A DNA stretch of 31,633 bases, from NCBI GenBank assembly GCA_002353205.1, contig DEJE01000047.1, positions 1 through 31,633 on the forward strand, read 5' to 3'. The number at the start of each line of letters is the position of its first letter. Position 1 is the stretch's first letter. The notes beneath the pieces are model-generated. The model did not search any database, had not been told where the DNA came from, and saw only the letters and a list, made by a program, of their open reading frames with translations. The position numbers and the translations under genes were made by a program. The stretch is from Prevotella sp. UBA2756 (GTDB taxonomy: Bacteria; Bacteroidota; Bacteroidia; Bacteroidales; Bacteroidaceae). Positions 24,344-31,616 of the stretch are shown piece by piece.

Positions 24344-27268
24344 TTATTTCACCACTACGTTCACCATGCGCTTGGGCACGATGATGACTTTCATCACCTG
24401 CTTGCCTTCGAGGTATTTCTGCGTGCGCTCATCGCTCAGCACGGCAGCCTCGATGGTTTTGTTGTCGGCATCGGCGGCGAACTCCATCTCTAAGCGCGTC
24501 TTTCCGTTGAAGGCAACGCCCAGCTTGACGCTGTTCTCCACCAGATACTGTTCGTCCCATGTGGGCCACTGCGCGTCGCACACCGAACCTTCGCCGCCGA
24601 GAATCTCGAAGAGCTCTTCGGCAATGTGGGGTGCAAAGGGTGCTATGATCACGGCGAGGGTCTTCATCAGCTCACGGTTGCGGCATTTCTGCTGGCTCAG
24701 CTCGTTCACGCAGATCATGAAAGCGGCTATCGACGTGTTGTAGCTGAAGTGCTCAATGTCGTCGGTCACCTTCTTGATGAGCTTGTGCACGCTCTTCAGA
24801 CTCTCGGCCGAGGGTGCTTCGGTGGAGTCGGCGGTGCTGGCCAGGTTCCAGAACTTCTTCAGGAAGCGGTGACAGCCGTCGATGCCGTTGGTGTCCCAAG
24901 GCTTCGACTGCTCCACCGGACCGAGGAACATCTCGTAGAGGCGCAGTGTGTCGGCGCCGTAGCGCTCCACAATCATGTCGGGATTCACCACGTTGAACAT
25001 CGACTTCGACATCTTCTCGATGGCCCATCCGCAGACATACTTGCCGTCTTCCATCACAAACTCGGCATCGTTGTATTCAGGGCGCCACTGTTTGAAGGCC
25101 TCCACGTCGAGCACGTCGTTCGAAACGATGTTCACATCCACGTGGATTGGCGTCACGTCGGCGTAGTTTTTACGCAGACCGAAGCTCACGAACACCGGGT
25201 GTCCCTTCTCCTTGCTGGCCACGTTGTCGCGGTAGACGAAGTTGGAGCGACCCTGTATCATGCCTTGGTTGACGAGTTTCTGGAACGGCTCTTCCTTGCA
25301 CGACACGCCGTAGTCGTGGAGGAACTTGTTCCAGAAGCGCGAGTAGATGAGGTGACCGGTGGCATGCTCGGTGCCGCCGACGTAGAGATCGACGTTTTGC
25401 CAGTAGTCGTCGGCCTCGCGGCTCACCAGTGCCTGATCGTCGTGCGGGTCCATATAGCGCAGGTAGTAGGCGCTCGAACCGGCGAAGCCCGGCATAGTGC
25501 TCAGCTCCAACGGGAACACCGTTTTGTTGTCGATTGCAGTACAATCGACTACGGAACAGGTGGCGGTGTCCCAGGCCCACTTCTTGGCGTGGCCCAGGGG
25601 CGGCTGTCCGTCTTCCGTCGGCTTGTACTGGCTCACCTCAGGCAGCTGCAGGGGCAGGCATTCCTCGGGAATCATGTAGGGCATTCCGTCCTTGTAGTAG
25701 ACGGGGAACGGCTCGCCCCAGTAGCGTTGACGCGAGAAGATGGCGTCGCGCAGGCGGTAGTTCACCTTCACGCGGCCCAGCTGCTTCTCCGTGACGTATT
25801 CTTTTGTTTTCTGAATGGCTTCTTTCACCGTCAGTCCGTTGAGCGAGAACTCGCCGTTCGAACTGTTCATCACGATGCCCTCCTTCGCGTCGAAGCTCTC
25901 TTCCGACACGTCGGCGCCCTCGATGAGCGGCACGATGGGCAGGTTGAAATGCTTGGCGAAGGCATAGTCGCGCGAGTCGTGGGCCGGAACGGCCATGATG
26001 GCGCCCGTGCCGTAGCCTGCCAGCACGTATTCGGCAATCCAGATAGGAATCTGTTGGCCCGTCAGCGGGTTGATGGCATAGGAACCAGAGAAGACGCCCG
26101 TCACCTTGTGGTCCATCTGGCGCTCGCGCTCGGTGCGCTTCTTCACGTAGGCCAGGTATTCGTCCACGGCGGCGCGCTGCTCAGGAGTGGTCAGCTGGTC
26201 TACCAGTTCGCTCTCGGGAGCCAGCACCATGAACGTGACGCCGAAGATGGTGTCGGCACGCGTGGTGAAGATGGTGAACGATTGAGTTGACGAGTTGACA
26301 AGTTGACGAGTTGACGAGTTGTTTGCATCAATTTGTTCGCTTGTCTCTGCCACCTTAAACACCATCTCCGTTCCTTCCGAACGGCCTATCCAGTTGCGTT
26401 GTGTCTCCTTCAGCGAGTCGGTCCAGTCGATGGTGTCCAGTCCGTCGAGCAGACGCTGTGCGTAGGCACTTACACGCAGGCACCACTGGCGCATTTTCTT
26501 CTGAACCACGGGGAAGCCGCCGCGCACGCTCACGCCGTCGACCACCTCGTCATTGGCCAGCACCGTACCCAGTCCGGCACACCAGTTCACCATCGTCTCG
26601 CCCAGGTAAGCAATGCGGTAGTTCATCAGCACTTCCTGTTGTTGCTTCTCGCTCATGGCCTTCCACTCGTCGGCCGAGAACGACAGTTCCTCGCTCTGAG
26701 CCACGTTGAAGGTATCAAGACCCTCCGTGCCGTGCTGCTCGAAATAAGCAACCAACTCAGAGATAGGACGAGCCGCCTCTACCGATCCCGAGGCTGTGTC
26801 CCCCTCGGGGGACGACAGGGGGGCTCCGTAGTAGCTCTGGAACATCTTCTGGAACGCCCACTGCGTCCACTTGTAGTAGCCCGGCTCGCAGGTGCGCACC
26901 TCGCGGTCCCAGTCGAAGCAGAAGCCTATCTTGTCCAACTGCTCGCGGTAGCGCTTGATGTTCGCCTCGGTGGTGATGGCCGGGTGCTGACCTGTCTGTA
27001 TGGCATACTGCTCGGCAGGCAGGCCATAGGCATCGTAGCCCATCGGGTTGAGCACGTTGAAGCCCTGCTGCCGCTTGTAGCGCGCATAGATATCGCTGGC
27101 AATGTAGCCCAGCGGATGGCCCACATGCAGTCCGGCACCGCTGGGGTACGGGAACATGTTGAGCACGTAGAACTTCTTCTTCGTCGCATCCTCGGTCACC
27201 TGGTAGGTTTTCTGTTCCACCCAGCGCGACTGCCACTTCTTTTCAATCTCTCTGAAATTGTAATCCAT
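24344..27268 (-). CDS. leuS: Leucyl-tRNA synthetase with two lineage-specific low-complexity insertions
   Basis: Class I synthetase of 974 residues, slightly longer than usual. The HIGH motif is HVGH at 48-51 in PYPSGAGLHVGHPLGYI; KMSKS is at 752-756. The CP1 editing domain contains FTIFTTRADTIFGVTFM and GTGAIMAVPAHDSRDYAFA. Compared with my recollection of Bacteroides LeuS, two extra segments are present. Residues about 148-165 (GAPLSSPEGDTASGSVEA) are encoded by a CCCCCTCGGGGG-type hairpin sequence. Residues about 315-329 (NNSSTRQLVNSSTQ) are encoded by an 8-bp tandem repeat. Both keep the frame. It heads the leftward run leuS, yitT-like, rdgB, GT2, porZ-like. Confidence 0.97.
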   Translation of the reverse strand: MDYNFREIEKKWQSRWVEQKTYQVTEDATKKKFYVLNMFPYPSGAGLHVGHPLGYIASDIYARYKRQQGFNVLNPMGYDAYGLPAEQYAIQTGQHPAITTEANIKRYREQLDKIGFCFDWDREVRTCEPGYYKWTQWAFQKMFQSYYGAPLSSPEGDTASGSVEAARPISELVAYFEQHGTEGLDTFNVAQSEELSFSADEWKAMSEKQQQEVLMNYRIAYLGETMVNWCAGLGTVLANDEVVDGVSVRGGFPVVQKKMRQWCLRVSAYAQRLLDGLDTIDWTDSLKETQRNWIGRSEGTEMVFKVAETSEQIDANNSSTRQLVNSSTQSFTIFTTRADTIFGVTFMVLAPESELVDQLTTPEQRAAVDEYLAYVKKRTERERQMDHKVTGVFSGSYAINPLTGQQIPIWIAEYVLAGYGTGAIMAVPAHDSRDYAFAKHFNLPIVPLIEGADVSEESFDAKEGIVMNSSNGEFSLNGLTVKEAIQKTKEYVTEKQLGRVKVNYRLRDAIFSRQRYWGEPFPVYYKDGMPYMIPEECLPLQLPEVSQYKPTEDGQPPLGHAKKWAWDTATCSVVDCTAIDNKTVFPLELSTMPGFAGSSAYYLRYMDPHDDQALVSREADDYWQNVDLYVGGTEHATGHLIYSRFWNKFLHDYGVSCKEEPFQKLVNQGMIQGRSNFVYRDNVASKEKGHPVFVSFGLRKNYADVTPIHVDVNIVSNDVLDVEAFKQWRPEYNDAEFVMEDGKYVCGWAIEKMSKSMFNVVNPDMIVERYGADTLRLYEMFLGPVEQSKPWDTNGIDGCHRFLKKFWNLASTADSTEAPSAESLKSVHKLIKKVTDDIEHFSYNTSIAAFMICVNELSQQKCRNRELMKTLAVIIAPFAPHIAEELFEILGGEGSVCDAQWPTWDEQYLVENSVKLGVAFNGKTRLEMEFAADADNKTIEAAVLSDERTQKYLEGKQVMKVIIVPKRMVNVVVK
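26284..26321. repeat. 8-bp tandem repeat (GAGTTGAC) inside leuS
   Basis: Four full units and six bases of a fifth (GAGTTGAC, GAGTTGAC, AAGTTGAC, GAGTTGAC, GAGTTG). The 8-bp unit gives an 8-residue period in protein (NSSTRQLV, then NSSTQ). It lies just before the conserved FTIFTTRADT of the editing domain. Repeats of this wording are more usual between genes in this bacterial group (recollection, not checked). Confidence 0.9.
26777..26828. repeat. GC-hairpin insertion inside leuS
   Basis: A segment including GTCCCCCTCGGGGGAC (about 26798-26813) and the nearby CAGGGGGGCTCC encodes residues 148-165, which have no counterpart in the Bacteroides LeuS I recall. The core can form a GTCCCC/GGGGAC hairpin. 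The flanking protein (KMFQSYY on one side, ARPISELV on the other) is conserved, marking an in-frame insertion. Confidence 0.65.
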
Positions 27269-27313
27269 TGTCTTTTCGTGTATATTGTTTTTTAATTTTC
27301 AATTAAAATCGGT

Positions 27314-27322
27314 GCAAAATTA
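27314..27322 (-). promoter_or_regulatory. Probable -7 element for leuS
   Basis: TAATTTTGC on the minus strand matches TAnnTTTGC and lies 46 bp before the leuS ATG. No TTTG or TTG is found about 20 bases upstream. Confidence 0.5.
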
Positions 27323-27442
27323 CACAAAAATAATGATTTTAGCGTCAGTATCTGTCATTTTTTGCTTTCCTTCCACTCCGTTTTCATGCAAATGCGCGGT
27401 GAGCACACTTCGCCGGTCGATGAAAAATCATGATAAAAAGCT

Positions 27443-27794
27443 CGTTTTAAGCCTCTGAGAAGGCCGTCTTTCTGAAATAAAAATCCGACGGCCGCAAATG
27501 AGCGAATCTCACGAATTTTTTAAAACGCTGAAAACGAGCGCCTTGTGTTTTCTTTACATTTTCTGAGCCTTCAAAATGAATCATTTTACACTTCAAAACG
27601 GCTCATTTCGGCGCGCAGAATGCGTCATTTCGGAGAGCAAAATGGCTCATTTTGGAGTGTAAGATGACGCATTTTGAAAATCAGGACGATTTTTCCGGTC
27701 TGTCGAAACGATTTTTTTCCCAAATTAAGCGTTTTCGTTCTTCTAGAATGAAAAAAAATCCGTGCACTTTTTTTTGGTTATTTTTATTTACAAC
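27443..27794 (+). repeat. Copy B of the 352-bp dispersed element with five palindromic sites at 22-bp period
   Basis: Collinear with 274-626 in the same orientation. The five 12-mer sites start at 27576, 27598, 27620, 27642 and 27664, again exactly 22 bp apart: ATGAATCATTTT, ACGGCTCATTTC, ATGCGTCATTTC, ATGGCTCATTTT and ATGACGCATTTT. The third site and its surroundings (GAATGCGTCATTTCGGAGAG) are the same in both copies, while the others have changed inside a conserved CATTT half. The 65-bp segment right of the sites is poorly conserved, then TTCTAGAATGA and TGCACTTTTTTT return. It ends about 100 bp before the mntA promoter. Confidence 0.85.
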
Positions 27795-27896
27795 TGAGCA
27801 GTCATCCACCCCCATCGCCATTCCTTTCCCCCTACGTTTTTCTCACCGTCGGTCAAAAAAATAGTCGGCAATGGAATGAAAATCAGAAAAAAGTCG

Positions 27897-27905
27897 TAAA
27901 TTTGT
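27897..27905 (+). promoter_or_regulatory. Probable -7 element for mntA-hepT
   Basis: TAAATTTGT matches TAnnTTTGY on the + strand. It overlaps a possible GTG start at 27904, which argues that translation begins further on, at the ATG at 27931 or 28054. No matching TTTG is seen 20 bases upstream. Confidence 0.5.
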
Positions 27906-27930
27906 GGCGGAAAGACAAATAAGCAGCACA

Positions 27931-28335
27931 ATGGTTACGAAACCTGTTATCAGTCAAGAGCAGGGAAACGCAAACAAGGCACGCTTCGCGGTTCCTGAGC
28001 ATGATACACCCATTCATGGTCTTGCGCAGCGAGTGAGTATTGACAATCAGTCGATGAAAAAAACTATTGCCGACTATTTCAAGACTCAACCTGTTGTGAA
28101 GGCATGGATTTTCGGCTCGTTTGCGCGTGGCGAAGCGACTCCTGCCAGTGACGTAGATATTCTTGTTGCGCTCGATTATACTCATCTCGACGGCTTCGGG
28201 TTCTTCGGGATGTGGGGAGACCTGGAGCGCATGCTTGGTCGGTCGGTCGATTTGGTGACGGAATCTGGTCTGAATCCCAATATCCGTGAGAGTGTGGAAC
28301 GTGACAAACAGCTCATCTATGAGAGAACCGATTAA
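27931..28335 (+). CDS. MntA-like minimal nucleotidyltransferase antitoxin
   Basis: This 134-residue protein has the nucleotidyltransferase signature GSFARGEATPASDVDILV: GS at 62-63 and the metal-binding D74-x-D76 fit GSx10DxD exactly. In characterised MntA-HepT pairs the antitoxin transfers AMP to a tyrosine of the HepT toxin and silences it. I prefer the ATG at 27931 because the GTG at 27904 lies within the promoter-like motif. A shorter form from Met42 (28054, MKKTIADYF) would match the usual length of the family, leaving the 41-residue N-terminal part unexplained. It overlaps the next gene by 17 bases, typical of these pairs. Confidence 0.85.
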   Translation: MVTKPVISQEQGNANKARFAVPEHDTPIHGLAQRVSIDNQSMKKTIADYFKTQPVVKAWIFGSFARGEATPASDVDILVALDYTHLDGFGFFGMWGDLERMLGRSVDLVTESGLNPNIRESVERDKQLIYERTD

Positions 28336-28699
28336 GGACAAAAACCGTCTGGAGCATATAGTAGCGGCCATCGATGTTATTCTTGACCGTACTGATGGAA
28401 TGACTTTGGAAGAGCTTACCAACGACAGAATTGTTTTCGGTGGTATCGTATACCACACAATGATTATCGGGGAAGCAGCTTACAAACTGAGTCAGGAGTT
28501 CGTTAAGAGTCATTCAGAAACGCCTTGGCAGAAGATAGCCGATATGCGTCATCATCTTGTTCATGGTTACTATCAAGTTGATGCTGCAATTATCTGGCTT
28601 GTCATTAAGAATAATTTGCGGCCTCTCCGTGAACAAGTGGTTAGCTATTTGGCTGAGACCGACTGGTCTGAATGGGAAGACCAAAAGATTTCACTATAA
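28319..28699 (+). CDS. HepT-like HEPN toxin (DUF86)
   Basis: This 126-residue all-helical HEPN protein has the RNase motif RX4HXY at R77-HHLV-H82-G-Y84, with a second Tyr at 85. Upstream helices (DKNRLEHIVAAIDVILDRTD, then GGIVYHTMIIGEAAYKLSQEF) are standard DUF86. The start at 28319 overlaps the end of the mntA frame; a longer frame from 28286 would extend further into mntA and is less likely. The presence of both the RX4HXY Tyr and an MNT partner supports the AMPylation-controlled toxin-antitoxin type. Both genes are more AT-rich than the propeller gene 9 bp downstream, consistent with acquisition. Confidence 0.87.
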   Translation: MREPIKDKNRLEHIVAAIDVILDRTDGMTLEELTNDRIVFGGIVYHTMIIGEAAYKLSQEFVKSHSETPWQKIADMRHHLVHGYYQVDAAIIWLVIKNNLRPLREQVVSYLAETDWSEWEDQKISL

Positions 28700-28708
28700 G
28701 AGAAAAGA

Positions 28709-30355
28709 ATGATGAAACGCTTTTTGGGGATTATATTAGTGCTGTTAGGCATCACGATGGGTGTCCAGGCCGATAGCATAGCAAGTAAGAAACCGGCGGT
28801 GGCGAAGACGCAACGCACGGCAACAGCTAAGGGAAAGGGTGCGAAATCGGCGGCGACCGACGCTAAGACCTCGGCCAACGACCTGCCGCTGGTGCATCCC
28901 GCGATGGGCGACACCGCCTCGTCTGCCGACGGAAGCATCAGCCTGAAGCTCATCGGGCAGAAGCAGAACTTCGCCGGAGGCCCTGCCGCCACGCGCGATG
29001 CCGACATCAGCAGTCCGAAATCGATCAACATCCACCCCGACGGGAATAAATACTACGTCAACTCGCTCGAAGGCTGTACCACCGTGAGCTACGACTTCAC
29101 CACGAACACGAAGCTGAAGGTGATACGCCACGTGTTCCGCGAGGGGCGCGACGATGCGCTGTGGGCTCCCGAATCGGGGCTCTACCCCTGGCGACACTAC
29201 ACGGAGAACCTCAACACGTTTGCCGGAAAGCCCGTGGAGAGCACCTTCTCGCACGGCGGGCGCTACCTGTGGGTGCCCTACTATCGCCGCACGTTCGACA
29301 TCAACGCGCAGGACCCGTCGGCTGTGGCCGTCATCGACACGAAGAAAGACGCCATCGTCAGGCTGATGGAGACGGGTCCGCTGCCGAAGATGATCACCAC
29401 CTCGCCCGACGGGCGCACGGTGGCCATCTCGCACTGGGGCAACAACACGGTCGGTCTGATCGACATCAGCTCCCCCACCCCATCCGACTGGCACCACACG
29501 CAAGTGCTCACCGTGGATCATGAGCTGAAACTCGACTTCCCGCTGGACCGTTCGGTGGACCGCGACAACGGCAGCGGCTACGCCCTGCGCGGCACCGTGT
29601 TTACGCCCGACGGCCGTTATCTGCTCGTGGGCTGCATGGGTGGCGGTGGCGGCATTGCTGTCATCGATATTCCCAACAAGAAATATCTGGGCCGCGTGAT
29701 GGGAATGATGGCCAACGTGCGCCATCTGGTCATCTCTAACGGCTATCTCTACCTGAGCATCAACAAGGCCGGCTACGTGCAGCGCATCCGTCTGCAGAAG
29801 TTCATGGACGCAGCGCGACGCATGACGGGCCGCACGACGACGGTCAGCGGTTGGCAGAGCGCCAAGGTGGGAGCCGGGGCGCGCACCATCTGCATCACCC
29901 CCGACGGTCGCTACGTCTTCGCTGCCTGCAACATGGAGAGCCAGCTCTACGTGGTCGACACGCAGACGATGAAGACGGTGTGCAAAATAGCTGTCGACTC
30001 CTACCCCGTCGGTATGGATCTGTCGAGCGACGGCCGCTACGTGTTCACCACCTCGCAGGGCCGGGGCAAGAAAGGCGGCAACTCGGTGTGCATCTTCGAG
30101 GTGAAGTATAAGGTGCCGCCCACGACGCGACACTGCGCCAACTGCGGTGAACGGCGCACGACGGGCGAACAGAAGTGCCACAAGTGCGGCGTGCCCTTCG
30201 CCGGCATCTATGCGATGAGCGACAGTCTGACCACCGACGACGATGCCCATCTTCTGGCCGAAAACGAGAAATCCTCCGCCTCCAGCTGGTTATTGCTGGG
30301 CGGAGGATTTCTCGTCTTGCTGGCAGGAGCAGGGGTGTTTTTCTGGAGGAGGTAG
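28709..30355 (+). CDS. Beta-propeller protein with C-terminal zinc ribbon and membrane anchor
   Basis: This 548-residue exported protein has a signal MMKRFLGIILVLLGITMGVQA. A low-complexity Ala/Lys/Thr segment (residues 25-60) follows. A YncE/cytochrome-cd1-type propeller then spans about 90-465, with repeated SPDGRTVAISHWGNNTVGLID, FTPDGRYLLVGCMGGGGGIA and ITPDGRYVFAACNMESQLYV. A four-Cys zinc ribbon, CANCG...CHKCG, starts at residue 476. A single membrane helix (about 527-545) ends in WRR at the C-terminus. No catalytic residue is recognised; a binding role at the envelope is inferred. The order propeller, ribbon, C-terminal anchor is uncommon. It starts 9 bp after hepT but differs from it in base composition. 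Confidence 0.82.
   Translation: MMKRFLGIILVLLGITMGVQADSIASKKPAVAKTQRTATAKGKGAKSAATDAKTSANDLPLVHPAMGDTASSADGSISLKLIGQKQNFAGGPAATRDADISSPKSINIHPDGNKYYVNSLEGCTTVSYDFTTNTKLKVIRHVFREGRDDALWAPESGLYPWRHYTENLNTFAGKPVESTFSHGGRYLWVPYYRRTFDINAQDPSAVAVIDTKKDAIVRLMETGPLPKMITTSPDGRTVAISHWGNNTVGLIDISSPTPSDWHHTQVLTVDHELKLDFPLDRSVDRDNGSGYALRGTVFTPDGRYLLVGCMGGGGGIAVIDIPNKKYLGRVMGMMANVRHLVISNGYLYLSINKAGYVQRIRLQKFMDAARRMTGRTTTVSGWQSAKVGAGARTICITPDGRYVFAACNMESQLYVVDTQTMKTVCKIAVDSYPVGMDLSSDGRYVFTTSQGRGKKGGNSVCIFEVKYKVPPTTRHCANCGERRTTGEQKCHKCGVPFAGIYAMSDSLTTDDDAHLLAENEKSSASSWLLLGGGFLVLLAGAGVFFWRR
30265..30314. repeat. Perfect 16-bp inverted repeat inside the 3' end of the propeller gene
   Basis: CGAGAAATCCTCCGCC at 30265-30280 and its exact complement at 30299-30314 are separated by 18 bases. 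The hairpin lies in the coding sequence for the linker and start of the membrane helix (ENEKSSASSWLLLGGGFLVL), ending 41 bp before the stop codon. A stem this long inside a coding region is not expected by chance. Confidence 0.9.
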
Positions 30356-30367
30356 TTTTTTTCTCTC

Positions 30368-30475
30368 TCTAGATTTTCTAGATTTTCTAGATTTTCTAGA
30401 TTCTCTAGATTTTCTAGAATTTCTAGATTCTCTAGATTTTCTAGATTGTCTAGATTGTCTAGATCCTCTAGAAAT
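30368..30475. repeat. 9-bp tandem array 4 (TCTAGATTT), 12 units
   Basis: Twelve full units, followed by TCTATTTAA. The TCTA of this last partial unit supplies the TAG stop codon of the capA-like gene on the minus strand. Variants in the last three bases include TTG (two units), TCC, TTC and AAT. A T/CT-rich run lies on the left, as with the other arrays. Unlike the others it lies between convergent genes. Confidence 0.95.
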
Positions 30476-30476
30476 T

Positions 30477-31616
30477 CTATTTAAAAATATATTCCTTGAT
30501 GCCTCCCTTGTTGTTTTTCTCGAACAGGCGGCGCATGGCGGCGCGTATCGTGTTGCGCTTCGTGCGCTCGGCGGCGGTCAGCGCGCTGTCGGGCTCGTCG
30601 ATGGGCAGGATGCGATACTGATGGCGATGGCCGCTGTCGGCCGGACGGCTCACCCAGTAGAGAGCGTAGCCGCAGTCGGAGAGCGTTGTCACGGAGTCGC
30701 GCTTGGTGAACTCCATGCGCACCATATAGCCGCCGTAGGTGTTGGGCTTGGCTTGGTTGCTGATGAAGTTGCCGAGCGAATAGGCCACCAGGTTGCGCCC
30801 GTTGTTGAGCAGTTCGAGGGGCTGCGCCACATGGGGATGACCTCCGATGACGTGGTCCACGCCCTGACGGATGAGCCAGTCGGCGATGTGGCGTTGCTCT
30901 TTCGACGGCAACGTCTGGTATTCGATGCCCCAATGCGGGATGGCGATGATGACGTCGGGCTTCATCAGCTTCGCTTTCTCAATGTCGGTGGCTATCTCGA
31001 GCGTGTCCATATAGTTCACCACGTTGGGCTCCTTCACCTTCAGGCCGTTCGTTCCGTAGGTGAAGTTGAGCAGGGCGATGCGTAGGCCGTTCTGTTCGAG
31101 CAGGAAAGGGTAGTGCTGTCGGCGCTCCTGCGCGTTGACATAGGTGCCGAGATGGGGCACGCCGAGCGAGTCCATGACGTGGATGGTGCGCTCCAGTCCG
31201 CGCTGGTAGCTGTCGAGACAGTGGTTGTTGGCCGTGAGCATGATGTCGAAGCCGGCGGCAACGGCGGCCTTGAAGTATTCGTCGGGACAGCTGAACTGCG
31301 GATAACCCTTGTAGGGCGGTCCGCCGAGCGTCACCTCGAAGTTGCCGATGGCCACGTCGGCGCGTTCTATCTCACCCTTCACGCGGGCGAAACACTCGTC
31401 GTAGTTGTACGTGCCGTCGGAGCGACGGGCCGCTTTTATCTGCGGTTCGTGCTGCATCAGGTCTCCGGCGATGAGCACACTGAGCCGGTGTTCCTGCGGA
31501 ACGGGAATCGTATCCTTGTTGGATACCGTCTGGTTGCTGTTGCCGTTGCACGAGATGGTCGTGACGATGAATGCGCAAAGCGCAGCGGCGTAACGGGGGG
31601 AAATTTTATAGTTCAT
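30477..31616 (-). CDS. CapA family lipoprotein (metallophosphatase superfamily)
   Basis: This 379-residue predicted lipoprotein has its lipidated Cys at 22 (VTTISC). Family motifs are VLIAGDLMQHE (D51), VAIGNFEVTLGG, LTANNHCLDSYQRGLERTI, HWGIEYQTLPS, VDHVIGGHPHVAQPLEL and VAYSLGNFISNQ. These are the metal-binding motifs of the CapA/PgsA-like calcineurin-fold proteins, known from poly-gamma-glutamate capsule systems but widespread as lipoproteins of unknown substrate. No other capsule gene (capB, capC) is seen here. The ATG at 31616 lies inside a 7-bp tandem repeat, and the stop lies inside a 9-bp array unit. Upstream sequence leaves the window, so its promoter is not visible. Confidence 0.9.
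   Translation of the reverse strand: MNYKISPRYAAALCAFIVTTISCNGNSNQTVSNKDTIPVPQEHRLSVLIAGDLMQHEPQIKAARRSDGTYNYDECFARVKGEIERADVAIGNFEVTLGGPPYKGYPQFSCPDEYFKAAVAAGFDIMLTANNHCLDSYQRGLERTIHVMDSLGVPHLGTYVNAQERRQHYPFLLEQNGLRIALLNFTYGTNGLKVKEPNVVNYMDTLEIATDIEKAKLMKPDVIIAIPHWGIEYQTLPSKEQRHIADWLIRQGVDHVIGGHPHVAQPLELLNNGRNLVAYSLGNFISNQAKPNTYGGYMVRMEFTKRDSVTTLSDCGYALYWVSRPADSGHRHQYRILPIDEPDSALTAAERTKRNTIRAAMRRLFEKNNKGGIKEYIFK

Larger units (their letters stand above)
27269..27930. other. Divergent intergenic region between leuS and mntA
   Basis: 662 bp without a gene. It contains the leuS -7 element (27314-27322), copy B of the 352-bp element (27443-27794) and the mntA -7 element (27897-27905). The segment 27323-27442 shows nothing else recognisable. 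A frame at 27652-27864 (+) lies almost entirely inside the repeat and is rejected. Confidence 0.7.

Noticed and set aside
27904..28335. GTG start at 27904 for the antitoxin gene
   Set aside because: The GTG overlaps the TAAATTTGT -7 element, so the transcript should begin downstream of it; ATG at 27931 is preferred.
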